Below are positions 43,972 through 52,817 of a stretch of 64,000 nt of DNA, piece after piece (position 1 is the first letter of the stretch; every line of letters starts with the position of its first letter). The stretch covers positions 62,001-126,000 of the forward strand of contig NZ_BPQD01000006.1 in assembly GCF_022179065.1 (NCBI RefSeq). Direction: 5' to 3'. Source of the DNA: Methylobacterium adhaesivum. GTDB taxonomy: Bacteria > Pseudomonadota > Alphaproteobacteria > Rhizobiales > Beijerinckiaceae. Both the position numbers and the translations under genes were made by a program. Below the pieces are notes generated by a model that was not told the DNA's origin, searched no databases, and was given only the letters and a program-made list of their open reading frames with translations.

Positions 43972-44237
43972 GTCTTCGCAAGATGTTCAACCGGCGCGGA
44001 TCCGCGCCGGTGGCCCGGGATCGCCTGCAGCTCATTCTCGCGCATGAGCGCGGGAATGCCGGCGGCTCCGACCTGGTCATGGTGCTGCGCGAGGAGATCC
44101 TCGCGGTGATCGCCAAGCACGTGGTGGTCGAGCAGGACAGGGTCCAGATCCGCCTCGAGCGCGGCAAGGACGTCTCGACGCTGGGCGTCGACATCGAACT
44201 GCCCGTCCCCCTCGTGCCCCGGCGTCAGGCCGCTTGA
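43968..44237 (+). CDS. minE: Cell-division topological specificity factor MinE
   Basis: 89 residues. N-terminal membrane-binding and anti-MinCD region (SLRKMFNRRGSAPVARDRLQLILAHER) and C-terminal topological domain (MVLREEILAVIAKHVVVEQDRVQIRLERGKDVSTLGVDIELP). Stimulates MinD ATPase and sets the site of division. ATG at 43968 overlaps the minD stop (ATGA). Last gene of the min operon, followed by a strong terminator-like hairpin. Confidence 0.97.
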   Translation: MSLRKMFNRRGSAPVARDRLQLILAHERGNAGGSDLVMVLREEILAVIAKHVVVEQDRVQIRLERGKDVSTLGVDIELPVPLVPRRQAA

Positions 44238-44258
44238 GCCCGTCGCCCACAGCCGACC

Positions 44259-44290
44259 CCTTGCGTGGGGCACCCATGCCCCACGCAAGG
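44259..44290 (+). terminator. Strong hairpin between convergent minE and nucleoside transporter genes
   Basis: A perfect 14-bp stem CCTTGCGTGGGGCA / TGCCCCACGCAAGG with loop CCCA. It lies 21 bp after minE and 22 bp after the end of the convergent gene. No T run follows on either strand, so it is a terminator-like or message-protecting structure for both. Confidence 0.65.
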
Positions 44291-44312
44291 TCCATCCAAT
44301 CCGGGGATGTCT

Positions 44313-45563
44313 TCACCCTCCGATGAACAATCCCGCCAGCGCCGCGCTGGTGAGGTTGGACAGGGTGCCGGCGAGGATCGCGCGCAGGCCGAACCGGGCG
44401 ATCTCGGGACGCCGTTCGGGCGCGAGGCTCGACAGGCTCGCGAGCTGGATCGCCACCGAGGTGAGGTTGGCGAATCCGCATAAGGCAAAACACAGGATCG
44501 CGCCCGTGCGCGGATCGAGGGTGCCCGCCTTCAAGGTCGGCGAAAGCTGGGCGTAGGCGAGGAACTCGTTGAACGCGATTTTCTGGCCGAGCGCCCCACC
44601 GACGAAGCCCGCCTCCGCCCACGGCACGCCGAGGAGCCAGGCGAGCGGCGCGAACACCGCGCCGAGCACGCCCTCGAGGCTGAGGGCGGGATATCCGAAA
44701 ACACCGCCCGCCCAGCCGGCAAAGCCGTTCACCAGGGCGATGAGGCCCGTGAAGGCGATGAGCATCGCGCCCACCGACACCGCCACCGCCAGCCCCTTCT
44801 GGGTGCCGTCCGCCGCCGCCTCGACGACGTTGACGGCCCGCGCCTCGCCGAAGGTGACGCGGGTGGAGACGATGCGCGTCGGTTCCGTCGTCGGCACCAG
44901 GATCTTGGCGTAGAGGAGCCCGCCCGGGATCGCCATGACGCTCGCTGCCAGCAAATAATCCATGGGCACGCCCAAAGCCGCGTAGCCCGCCAGGATGGTG
45001 CCGGCGGTCGAGGCCGCCCCGCTCGACATCACGGCGAACAGCTCGGCCGAGGTCAGCGCCGCGAGGAACGGGCGCAACGCGATGGCGATCTCGCTCTGGC
45101 CGATGGCGATGGTGACGACGGCCGCGAAGGTCTCGATGGGCGAGGTGCCGATCACCCGCCGCAGCACCGCCCCGATGGTGCGGGCGGCGGCCTGCATGAT
45201 CCCGAAATGATAGAGCACCGCGATGAGGGCCGAGACGTAGAGGATCTGCGGCAGGATGCGGAAGGCGAGGATGAAGCCGCTGCCGCCGAAGAGTTCGACC
45301 ATGCGGGGCTCGACGAGCCCCCCGAACAGGAACGCGGTGCCGCGGTCGCCGTAGCCGAGGACCGTCTGCACCAGGGCGGCGGCCGCCGCGAGACCGGCCC
45401 GGCCCCAGGGCACGAACAGCACGAGGGCGCCGAGCGCCACCTGCAGGGCCAGGGCCGAGAGCACGACACGGGGGCTGATGGCCCGTCGGTTGGTCGAGAA
45501 CAGCAGGCCGACGGCGAGGAGAACCACCACGCTCGCGCCCGCATGGAGAAGTCTTTCGGTCAT
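44313..45563 (-). CDS. Concentrative nucleoside transporter (NupC/CNT family)
   Basis: 416 residues, inner-membrane symporter for nucleosides. Core signatures: GSGFILAFRILPQILYVSALIAVLYHFGIMQ; GQSEIAIALRPFL (CNT helix motif); GFVGGALGQKIAFNEFLAY; CFALCGFANLTSVAIQLASLS. Start at ATG 45563 gives the family's usual hydrophobic first helix; a longer frame from 45662 adds an unsupported leader. Monocistronic and convergent with minE. Specificity for pyrimidine or purine nucleosides cannot be read. Confidence 0.93.
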   Translation of the reverse strand: MTERLLHAGASVVVLLAVGLLFSTNRRAISPRVVLSALALQVALGALVLFVPWGRAGLAAAAALVQTVLGYGDRGTAFLFGGLVEPRMVELFGGSGFILAFRILPQILYVSALIAVLYHFGIMQAAARTIGAVLRRVIGTSPIETFAAVVTIAIGQSEIAIALRPFLAALTSAELFAVMSSGAASTAGTILAGYAALGVPMDYLLAASVMAIPGGLLYAKILVPTTEPTRIVSTRVTFGEARAVNVVEAAADGTQKGLAVAVSVGAMLIAFTGLIALVNGFAGWAGGVFGYPALSLEGVLGAVFAPLAWLLGVPWAEAGFVGGALGQKIAFNEFLAYAQLSPTLKAGTLDPRTGAILCFALCGFANLTSVAIQLASLSSLAPERRPEIARFGLRAILAGTLSNLTSAALAGLFIGG

Positions 45564-45703
45564 CCGGCCCCGCCTGATTTCCCGGGCCCCGAGCAAGGCC
45601 GGTGCCGCGCGGCGGCCGCCCCCCATGGAACACGGATCGCCGCCTGCGTGTTGATAGGTCAAGCTGCGCCGTTCTTATCGGTGCCCTACTCCAGGAGACC
45701 GCC

Positions 45704-45832
45704 ATGAGCCTGATCGGACGCCTCGTCACCAAGATCCTCGGCAACGAAGACCGCCCCGTGGTGCGCGACGAGCGCAACTACGATTCGAGCAGCCCCATCG
45801 GGCGGCTCGTGACCAAAATCCTGCGCAAGTAG
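45704..45832 (+). CDS. 42-residue peptide with a repeated amphipathic helix
   Basis: Starts at ATG 45704 with a strong AGGAGA ribosome site at 45692-45697 and ends before a good terminator at 45841-45868, so it is an independent small gene. Residues 4-12 and 32-40 are the identical nonapeptide IGRLVTKIL; between them is an acidic and polar linker (GNEDRPVVRDERNYDSSSP). The two copies use different codons at several positions, which suggests selection on the protein. IGRLVTKIL is basic and amphipathic. I do not recognise the family; membrane binding, or a partner-binding peptide with two arms, are possibilities. Confidence 0.65.
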   Translation: MSLIGRLVTKILGNEDRPVVRDERNYDSSSPIGRLVTKILRK

Positions 45833-45840
45833 AACCCCGC

Positions 45841-45868
45841 CGAGCGCCGCCTCCCGCGACGGCGCTCG
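45841..45868 (+). terminator. Terminator of the 42-residue peptide gene
   Basis: A perfect 9-bp stem CGAGCGCCG / CGGCGCTCG with a 10-base loop, followed by TTCTT. It lies 8 bp after the stop and before the convergent ABC-F gene. Confidence 0.75.
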
Positions 45869-45900
45869 TTCTTAAAGTTCACGTCTCCGTCCGGGCGACC

Positions 45901-47541
45901 TCACGCCGCCCGGCGCTTGGCTTTCTTTTCACGGCCTTGCTTCTCCCGCCCCTGTCCCGGCGCGCGCTGGCCGGCACGGGTGCGGTCGAGGACGAACTTC
46001 GCATAATCGTCCATGTCGCCGGCGAAGGGCGTGACCGTGTTGTCCGCGGCCAGCCACAGGCGGTCGGCCACGAGCTCCATGAGCGAGCGGTCGTGGGTGA
46101 TGAGGATCACAGCGCCGCCGTAATCGTTGAGGGCGTCGAGGAGCGCGCGGCGGCTGTCGATGTCGAGGTGGTTCGTCGGCTCGTCGAGGATGAGCAGGTG
46201 GGGCGCTTGCATCGCCACGAGGTTGAGGAGCAGGCGTGCCCGCTCACCGCCCGACAGGGCGTCCACCGTCGTTTCCTGCTTGTCGAAGGGGAGCCCGAAG
46301 CTCGCGAGCTTGGCCCGGCGCGCCGATTCGCTGTCGTCGGGACGCTCGCGGCGGATGATGGCCAGCGGCGTGTCCTTCGGGTCCATGGCCTCGATCTGGT
46401 GCTGGTGGAACCAGCCGACCTGCACCCGTCCTTCCCGCACCATCCGCCCTTCGCGGACCTGCAGCGCGCCCGCCGCCATCTTGGCGAAGGTGGACTTGCC
46501 GGCGCCGTTGACGCCGAGCAGCCCGATGCGGTCGTCGATGTCGAGGGTGAGGTTGAGGTCGCGCAGGATCGGGGCATCGTCACCGTAGCCGATGGAGGCG
46601 TCGGTCAGGTGCATGAGGGGCGGCGCCAGGGGACGCTTCGGCGACGGCAGGTGGAACGGCGCCACGTGCTCCTCGATGGTGGTGGCGATGGGCTCCATCT
46701 TGGCAAGCCGCTTCATCCGGGACTGGGCCTGGGCGGCCTTGGAGGCCGACGCCTTGAAACGGTCGACGAAGCTCTGGAGGTGGGCGCGCTCGGCCTCCTG
46801 CTTCATCTTGGTCGAGGCCTGGAGGCGGGCCTTCTCGGCGCGGCGCTTCTCGAAGTCGTCGTAGCCACCGGTGTAGAGTTCGAGCTTGCCGCCCGCGACA
46901 TGCAGGATGGCGTCGACGGAATTGTTCAAGAGTTCGCGGTCGTGGCTGATGATGAGGGCCGAATGGGGGTAGCGCTTCAGGCGTGCCTCCAGCCACAGGG
47001 CGCCCTCGAGGTCGAGGTAGTTCGTCGGCTCGTCGAGGAGCAGCATGTCGGGCTCGGCGAACAGGGCGGCGGCGAGCGCCACGCGCATGCGCCAGCCGCC
47101 GGAGAACTCCGCCATCGGCCGCTCGAGATCGGCGACCGAGAAGCCGAGGCCGGCGAGGATCTCGCCGGCGCGGGCCGGCGCCCGGTCGGCGTCGATCTCG
47201 ATGAGGCGTCCGTAGATCTCGCCCATGCGCTCGGGCTGGGCGGTCTCGAGTTCGGCGTTGAGCGCCTCGCGCTCGGTGTCGGCGGCGAGAATCGTGTCGA
47301 TGAGGCTGACCGGGGTCGCCGGGTGCTCCTGGTCGACGCTGGCGACGCGGGCGGTGCGCGGCAGCAGGATCGCGCCGCCATCGGGCTGGAATTCGCCCAG
47401 GATGATCTTGAACAGGGTCGACTTGCCGACGCCGTTGCGGCCGACCAGGCCAACCTTGGAGCCCGGCGGCACGGCGACGCTCGCCCGGTCGAAGAAGCGC
47501 CGGCCCCAGGCGCTGAAGGTGAGGTCTTCGATCTGAATCAT
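45901..47541 (-). CDS. ABC-F family ATPase
   Basis: 546 residues with two ATPase cassettes and no membrane segments. Cassette 1: GRNGVGKST, FSGGWRMR signature, LLLDEPTNYLD. A charged helical P-site linker lies between the cassettes (FEKRRAEKARLQASTKMKQEAERAHLQSF). Cassette 2: GVNGAGKST, LSGGERAR, LILDEPTNHLD. The basic C-terminal tail is GREKQGREKKAKRR. ABC-F proteins act on the ribosome (Uup/EttA group). Start at ATG 47541 from the family N-terminus MIQIEDLTFSAWG. Confidence 0.95.
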   Translation of the reverse strand: MIQIEDLTFSAWGRRFFDRASVAVPPGSKVGLVGRNGVGKSTLFKIILGEFQPDGGAILLPRTARVASVDQEHPATPVSLIDTILAADTEREALNAELETAQPERMGEIYGRLIEIDADRAPARAGEILAGLGFSVADLERPMAEFSGGWRMRVALAAALFAEPDMLLLDEPTNYLDLEGALWLEARLKRYPHSALIISHDRELLNNSVDAILHVAGGKLELYTGGYDDFEKRRAEKARLQASTKMKQEAERAHLQSFVDRFKASASKAAQAQSRMKRLAKMEPIATTIEEHVAPFHLPSPKRPLAPPLMHLTDASIGYGDDAPILRDLNLTLDIDDRIGLLGVNGAGKSTFAKMAAGALQVREGRMVREGRVQVGWFHQHQIEAMDPKDTPLAIIRRERPDDSESARRAKLASFGLPFDKQETTVDALSGGERARLLLNLVAMQAPHLLILDEPTNHLDIDSRRALLDALNDYGGAVILITHDRSLMELVADRLWLAADNTVTPFAGDMDDYAKFVLDRTRAGQRAPGQGREKQGREKKAKRRAA

Positions 47542-47665
47542 GCGGGGGCCACGGCTGCGCGAGCGGGCGCGGGCCTTGAGCAACCCACGGGGGCCTCGGG
47601 TGACCCACGCCTTCCCCTACCGCATCGCACCATGCGGCACGAGGGCCGCCCCCGCAGGGGGGACC

Positions 47666-47696
47666 CTCGCGCCGCGCTGCCCTCTGGCGGCGCGAG
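47666..47696 (-). terminator. GC-rich hairpin after the patatin-like lipoprotein gene
   Basis: A perfect 10-bp stem CTCGCGCCGC / GCGGCGCGAG with an 11-base loop, directly past the minus-strand stop at 47700. No T run is present, so termination activity is uncertain. Confidence 0.45.
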
Positions 47697-47699
47697 CCC

Positions 47700-48884
47700 T
47701 CAGCGGGCCTCGGCCACGGTCTTCAGCAGGGGCGCCGTCGGCACGTTCTTGTGCCAGAACGTGCCGGTGCGGCCCGCCTGATAACCGGCCTCGTAGAGCC
47801 CGCGCATGTAGCTCGTGTCGAAGCCCCGCGCCGCCGTGGTGTTGGGGGCCGATTCGTCGATGTAGGTCAGGTTGAAGCCGATGCCGTTGGCGCGGGTGAA
47901 GGCGTAGGTCGTCGCCATGGTGGCCCGGCTGCGGGCGCGGCTCGCCGTGGTGAACGAGCGCTCGACGATGGACAGGGTGTTGTTCTGGGCGAGGTCGAAT
48001 TCCGGCTCCAGGCGCCCGTTGATGATGACGTAGATGTCGGACTTGGCACCGGCCTTGAAGCGCCCGTCGCGCAGGATGAACGATTGCGGCAGGGTGAACA
48101 CCGGGGTCACCACCGAGCCGTCGACGTGCATCTCCTGGAAGGCGCGCCCCTCCGCCTGCACGTCGAGGAGCTGGGGCGGGAACACCGCCGGGATGCTGGC
48201 CGAGGCGGTGAGCACGTCGGCGAACAGGTCGAGGGCGGTGGGGCCGCCGTTCGTGGCGATGGCGCCCATGTTCCAGATCACGGCGCGCTGGGAATCGAGG
48301 TTCGTCGTCACCACGAGGAGGCGGCGGCCCTTGGCGTGCTGGGCGGCGACCGCCGCGAGGAGCTCGGGCGTGACGTAGCGGCGCACGAGGCCCCGCAGGC
48401 GCCCGTCCCCGAACAGGCCGGAGCCGAACAGGATGTTGGTCACGCTCGGCGACTGCACCAGGGTGGAGGCGATGCCGCTGGTGTAGATGTCCTTCAGGAC
48501 CGCGTCGTATTCCGGGCCGACGAAGGCGAAGGGCGCGATGAGGGCGCCCGTGGAGACACCGGACACGAGGGAGAATTCGGGGCGCTTGCCCGATTCGGTC
48601 CAGCCGTTGAGGATGCCGGCGCCGTAGGCCCCGTCGCCGCCGCCGCCCGAGAGGGCGAGGTAGGCGAACGGCACCTTCTTGTTCTCCGGCCGCGCGGCCA
48701 TCTCGGTGAAGGTCTTGTCCGAGGCATCCGCGTAGGCGCGCACGGACAGGTCCATGCCCGGCACCGACGCGACGGCGGCCTCGCTGGCCGTGTAGGGGAT
48801 GCGGGGCGTCGAGCCGCAGGCACCGAGCTGCCCGGCCACGAGGAGGGCGAGGACGCCGCGCGACCATCCGAGACGACGAGACAT
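47700..48884 (-). CDS. Patatin-like phospholipase, lipoprotein
   Basis: 394 residues. Start at ATG 48884 gives a lipoprotein signal peptide ending LGAC (Cys24 by my count), so it is probably membrane-anchored. Patatin core: oxyanion loop SGGGGDGAYGAG, nucleophile in GVSTG, catalytic Asp in HVDGSVV. It lacks the cyclic-nucleotide domain of the other patatin at 25 kb. Likely an envelope lipase or lysophospholipase. Monocistronic, between the ABC-F and ABC exporter genes. Confidence 0.9.
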   Translation of the reverse strand: MSRRLGWSRGVLALLVAGQLGACGSTPRIPYTASEAAVASVPGMDLSVRAYADASDKTFTEMAARPENKKVPFAYLALSGGGGDGAYGAGILNGWTESGKRPEFSLVSGVSTGALIAPFAFVGPEYDAVLKDIYTSGIASTLVQSPSVTNILFGSGLFGDGRLRGLVRRYVTPELLAAVAAQHAKGRRLLVVTTNLDSQRAVIWNMGAIATNGGPTALDLFADVLTASASIPAVFPPQLLDVQAEGRAFQEMHVDGSVVTPVFTLPQSFILRDGRFKAGAKSDIYVIINGRLEPEFDLAQNNTLSIVERSFTTASRARSRATMATTYAFTRANGIGFNLTYIDESAPNTTAARGFDTSYMRGLYEAGYQAGRTGTFWHKNVPTAPLLKTVAEAR

Positions 48885-49005
48885 CGATGTTTCCTGACCG
48901 CCCGACCCCACGGGACTCTTCTAGCACGAAGAACAGGCTTGGCCGTTCGCCCGTTCCCGCCCCGCTTCCGTTCTGGCTCCCGCGTGCCTTCGCGGCAACA
49001 CGCGC

Positions 49006-50883
49006 CTACCGATAGCCGGCGGCCTGCAGCTCGAACAATTCGGCGTAGCGCCCGCCGGCGGCCTGCAGCTCGGCATGGGTGCCGGATTCGAGCACCCTTC
49101 CGCCCTCCAGCACGAGGATGCGGTCGGCCATCCGCACCGTCGAGAAGCGGTGCGAGATGAGCACCGCCGTGCGGCCCCGGCCAAGGTCGCGAAAGCGCCG
49201 GAACACCTCGAACTCGGCCCGCGCGTCCAGGGCCGCCGTGGGCTCGTCGAGAATCAGGATCTCGGCCTCGCGCATATAGGCGCGGCTGAGCGCGATCTTC
49301 TGCCATTGCCCGCCCGAGAGGTCGACGCCCTCGGCGAACAGCTTGCCCAGGGGCTGGTCGTAGGCCAGCGCCAGGCGCGCGATCACCGCATCGGCGAGGC
49401 CCCGTTCGGCCGCGCGGACGATGCGGGCTTCGTCGTCGCGCGCCGCGATGCGCCCGACGGCGACGTTCTCCCCGGCCGTGAGGTTGAAGCGCACGAAGTC
49501 CTGGAAGATCACGCCGATGCGGGACCGCAGGATGTCGAGGTCGTAGGCCGCAAGCGGCCGGCCATCGAGGAGGACGCGGCCCTCCGTCGGGTCGTAGAGG
49601 CGGGTCAGCAGCTTGACGATGGTGGTCTTGCCGGCCCCGTTCTCGCCGACAAGCGCCAGCACCTCCCCGGCGCGGAGATGAAAGCTGAGGCCGCGCACGG
49701 CCCAGACCTCGGTGCCCGGATAGCGAAAGCCGACATCCTCGAACACGATGCCCTGCGCCAGCGGGCTCGGGAACGGCACCGGATTCGCCGGCGAGCGGAT
49801 GGTGGGTACGAGGGCGAGGAACGCGAACAGGTCGTCGAGGTACTGCGCGCCGGAGGCGATCTGCGAGACGCCCTGGAGCAGGCCCTCGATGAGGCCGCGC
49901 AGGCGCTGGAACGAGCCGGCGAGGAAGGCGAGATCCCCGATGGTGAACTGCCCGGCCGCCGTGCGCCAGACCAGGGTGGCGTAAGCGGCGTAGTAGGCGA
50001 GACTCCCCAGGGCCGCGAAGCCCCCGCCCCAGGCCGCGCGCCGCAGCGCCAGGTCGCGGTTGTCGGCGATGAGCTTCTCGCCAAGCGCGGCGTAGCGCCC
50101 GGCGATGTAGTCCTCGAGGCCGAACAGCTTCACCTCCTTGGCCGATTCGGCCCCGGCGCCGAGGGTGCGCAGGTAATCGATCTGGCGCCGCTCCGGCGTG
50201 CGCGTCCAGGCGAGGCGGTAGCCCTGGCGGTTGAAGTGGGTCTCGTTGAGGAAGGCCGGCACCAGGGCGAGGGCCACGAGGAGGATGAGCCAGGGCGCAT
50301 AGGCTGCAAGCCCGATGGCGAAGGCGCCAAGGGTCACGAGGTCCTGGCCCTGGCCGAACAGCTGGAACAGCAGGGTCGAGCGGCCCGTGACCTGACGGCG
50401 CGCCCGCTCCAGGCGGTCCTGCCCGGCGGCGTCCTCGAACTGCGCGAGGTCGAGACTCGCGGCGTGGCGCATGAGCCGGAGGCTCGCCGCGTTGGCGTAG
50501 CGGTCGGCCACCAGACCGTCGACGAGGGAGCTGGCCCGGCCGAGGAGATCGGACAGAACCGCGAGGCCGAGTTCGAGGAGGACGAGGCCGGCGAGGCGTG
50601 CGAGCGCCGGATCGGCGATCCAGGCCGCAGGGCCGAGGCCGGCGGCATGCGGGCGGCCATGCTCGGCCACGACGGCGTCGAGGATGAGCTTGGCGAGGTA
50701 GAGCATCACCACGGGCAGGCTCGCCCGGGCGAGGCGCAGGGCGAAGCTCACCGGCAGGAGGCGCGGGCTCGCGGCAAAGACGAGACGGGCCAGGGCCGGG
50801 AGATGGCGGAGCGCTCCGAAACGCTCGGCGACGCTGCCGAGCGCGGGGGCGGCGGGGATGGGATCGGGACGGGAGGTGGGCAT
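49006..50883 (-). CDS. ABC exporter with fused membrane and ATPase domains
   Basis: 625 residues. Six membrane helices in about residues 35-330 and an ATPase domain at about 375-615: Walker A GENGAGKTT, Q-loop FQDFVRFN, signature LSGGQWQK, Walker B ILILDEPTAAL, H-loop SHRFST. The type IV exporter half-transporter forms a homodimer. It is of the lipid/peptide/drug exporter kind; no substrate is indicated by neighbours. The start ATG 50883 is followed by a Pro-rich cytoplasmic lead. Confidence 0.93.
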   Translation of the reverse strand: MPTSRPDPIPAAPALGSVAERFGALRHLPALARLVFAASPRLLPVSFALRLARASLPVVMLYLAKLILDAVVAEHGRPHAAGLGPAAWIADPALARLAGLVLLELGLAVLSDLLGRASSLVDGLVADRYANAASLRLMRHAASLDLAQFEDAAGQDRLERARRQVTGRSTLLFQLFGQGQDLVTLGAFAIGLAAYAPWLILLVALALVPAFLNETHFNRQGYRLAWTRTPERRQIDYLRTLGAGAESAKEVKLFGLEDYIAGRYAALGEKLIADNRDLALRRAAWGGGFAALGSLAYYAAYATLVWRTAAGQFTIGDLAFLAGSFQRLRGLIEGLLQGVSQIASGAQYLDDLFAFLALVPTIRSPANPVPFPSPLAQGIVFEDVGFRYPGTEVWAVRGLSFHLRAGEVLALVGENGAGKTTIVKLLTRLYDPTEGRVLLDGRPLAAYDLDILRSRIGVIFQDFVRFNLTAGENVAVGRIAARDDEARIVRAAERGLADAVIARLALAYDQPLGKLFAEGVDLSGGQWQKIALSRAYMREAEILILDEPTAALDARAEFEVFRRFRDLGRGRTAVLISHRFSTVRMADRILVLEGGRVLESGTHAELQAAGGRYAELFELQAAGYR

Positions 50884-51089
50884 CGGCGCGGACCATGGCG
50901 GCGGCGGCCCCGGGCGTCGAGCCCGGACTGCGGTGCGGGGCTGTCGCAGCCCTCGATGACGGGCGTCGCGCCCAGGAAGAGGCAGGCTTATCGACAGGAG
51001 AAAGGGACGCACCACGCCCGTATCGAGACGCTGGTTCGCAACTCATGATAAACAACCGCCTCTCACTCCGCCCATGAGGCCGCCCCCGA

Positions 51090-51647
51090 ATGCTCAGCGG
51101 TTCTGCCTTCCTGCGGGTCGTGATTCTGCTCGTCGTTGCGGCCGGGCTCGCCGGCCTCGTCCAATTCTACTGGCTCCCCCACGCACCCGAGCCCGAACCG
51201 GTGGCCGTGCCGGAAGAGCCGCCGCGTCCGGCACGCCGGATCGATCCCGCTCCCATGCCCGCCCCCATCCCGGCGCCCGCCACGCCCTCGTCCGAGGTGC
51301 AGATTCCGGCGCAGTCGGCCCCCACTCCGCAGATCTCCCCCCCGCCGGTTCCGGCCGTGCCGTCACCCGAGGCGCCGCCCCCCGCCGCACCGCAGGTCTC
51401 ACCGTCGCCCACCCCGGCCGAGGACGCCGCCGAGATCGCGGCCGACAATGCCGGGCCGCGCGCCACGGCCATCGTCGATCTCAACACCGCGAGCGTCGCC
51501 GAACTCAACGCCCTCAAGGGGGGCGGCATGATCGGGCGCTCCATCGTCCAGAAGCGCCCCTACACCTCCGTCGACCAGCTCCTGTCGAAGCGGGTGCTGA
51601 GCCGGGCGACCTACGAGCGGATCAAGGATCAGGTCACGGTGCGTTGA
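51090..51647 (+). CDS. Membrane-anchored protein with Pro-rich stalk and helix-hairpin-helix (ComEA-like) end
   Basis: 185 residues. One N-terminal membrane helix (FLRVVILLVVAAGLAGLVQFYWL), then a very Pro-rich linker (about 31-118) and a C-terminal domain of about 60 residues, IVDLNTASVAELNALKGGGMIGRSIVQKRPY, that matches the helix-hairpin-helix of ComEA-type proteins. ComEA binds DNA for uptake in competent cells, but the same module occurs in other envelope proteins, and no other competence gene is nearby. DNA binding is therefore only possible. Confidence 0.75.
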   Translation: MLSGSAFLRVVILLVVAAGLAGLVQFYWLPHAPEPEPVAVPEEPPRPARRIDPAPMPAPIPAPATPSSEVQIPAQSAPTPQISPPPVPAVPSPEAPPPAAPQVSPSPTPAEDAAEIAADNAGPRATAIVDLNTASVAELNALKGGGMIGRSIVQKRPYTSVDQLLSKRVLSRATYERIKDQVTVR

Positions 51648-51732
51648 ACATGCGTTGCGGGTAGCGCCCGGCGCGGCGGATGCCTACACTGAGGTGCGGC
51701 GACGCCAGCCGTATCGAAGCCCAGGACCGACC

Positions 51733-51948
51733 ATGTTTGCGCAAGCCGGTGGCGTGACCTTTCGCGAGGATCTCGGCGTGGAGGAAACTACCGAGACCGA
51801 CAACATCGTCCGCTGGGACGGCGAGAAGCTCTATGTGGAGCACGACATCTACCACAACGGCCAGCTCGTTCACCGCAAGTACCGCAAGAACGTCTCCGAG
51901 CCCGTCGCCCGGGCGCTTCAGGCGATCGTCAACCGCGCCCAGCAATAA
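51733..51948 (+). CDS. Small conserved-looking hypothetical protein
   Basis: 71 residues with no membrane segment. A strand-like centre (DNIVRWDGEKLYVEHDIYHNGQLVHRKYRKNVSEPVARALQAIVN) suggests a small alpha-beta domain. AGGA lies 8 bases before ATG 51733. It ends 6 bp before the metallophosphoesterase start, so the two are probably co-translated. Family not recognised. Confidence 0.6.
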   Translation: MFAQAGGVTFREDLGVEETTETDNIVRWDGEKLYVEHDIYHNGQLVHRKYRKNVSEPVARALQAIVNRAQQ

Positions 51949-51954
51949 TCCGCG

Positions 51955-52770
51955 TTGCGGCGCCTCGCGCATCTCTCGGACCTGCATTTCGGCCGGACGG
52001 ATCCGGACGTGGTCGAGGGCCTCGTCACCGAACTGAACCGGGACCGACCCGACCTCGTCGTGGTGTCGGGCGATTTCACCATGCGGGCCCGCACGGTGGA
52101 ATACGAGGCCGCGCGGGACTTCCTCGCGCGCCTCGACGCGCCCTGGATCGCCGTGCCCGGCAACCACGACATCTCACCCTTCCACCTCGTGCAGCGGTTC
52201 CTGCGGCCGTTCTCGCGCTATCGCCGCTACATCGCGCCCCGCACCCAGCCGACCTTCCTCGACGACGAGATCGGGATCGTCTGCCTCAACACCGCGCGGA
52301 CCTGGGCGCCCGAGACCGACTGGTCGCAGGGCAAGATCCGGCGCAGCCAGATCGCCCGCGCCGAGGCCCGGCTCGCGGCCATGCCCGAGCACGTGTTCCG
52401 GATCGTGGTCGGGCACCATCCGTTCATGCCGCCGCCCTGGGACGAGGAGGCCCGCCTTGTCGGCCGGGCCGACCTCGCCCTCGCCGCCTTCCGGCGCCAG
52501 GGTGTCGGGCTGACCCTCGCCGGCCACCTCCACCGGCACTACGCCCGCTTCGCCGAGGTCGACGCGGAGGGCGATACCGTGGACCGGGGCGTCATGCGCG
52601 GACGGCGTGGGCGCCTTCTCGCCGTCCAGGCGGGCTCCGCCACCTCGACGCGCCTGCGCGGTTCCGAGCCCAACGCCTACAACCGCATCGTCATCGCGGA
52701 CGGCGCCGCCACGGTGACGGTGCGCCTGTGGCACGGCAACGGGTGGCGGGACGCAGCGGCGACCGCGTAG
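51955..52770 (+). CDS. Calcineurin-like metallophosphoesterase
   Basis: 271 residues, starting at TTG 51955 (no ATG or GTG fits before the first motif). All metal-site motifs are present in order: LSDLHFG, SGDFT, GNHD, VGHHP and GHLHRHY. The arrangement is that of CpdA-like class III phosphodiesterases, which cleave cyclic nucleotides or phosphodiesters; the substrate is not known. Cytoplasmic. Directly follows the 71-residue protein gene. The TTG start is inferred only from spacing. Confidence 0.9.
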   Translation: MRRLAHLSDLHFGRTDPDVVEGLVTELNRDRPDLVVVSGDFTMRARTVEYEAARDFLARLDAPWIAVPGNHDISPFHLVQRFLRPFSRYRRYIAPRTQPTFLDDEIGIVCLNTARTWAPETDWSQGKIRRSQIARAEARLAAMPEHVFRIVVGHHPFMPPPWDEEARLVGRADLALAAFRRQGVGLTLAGHLHRHYARFAEVDAEGDTVDRGVMRGRRGRLLAVQAGSATSTRLRGSEPNAYNRIVIADGAATVTVRLWHGNGWRDAAATA

Positions 52771-52817
52771 GTCTGCGGCACGACGGGAAACGACGAGCAT
52801 AGGATCAACGGAAGAAC

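Noticed and set aside
45937-51048. Long plus-strand frames opposite the ABC-F, patatin and ABC exporter genes (for example 45937-47781, 47751-49160, 49075-51048)
   Set aside because: All are antisense to genes with intact motifs and show the biased composition of shadow frames.
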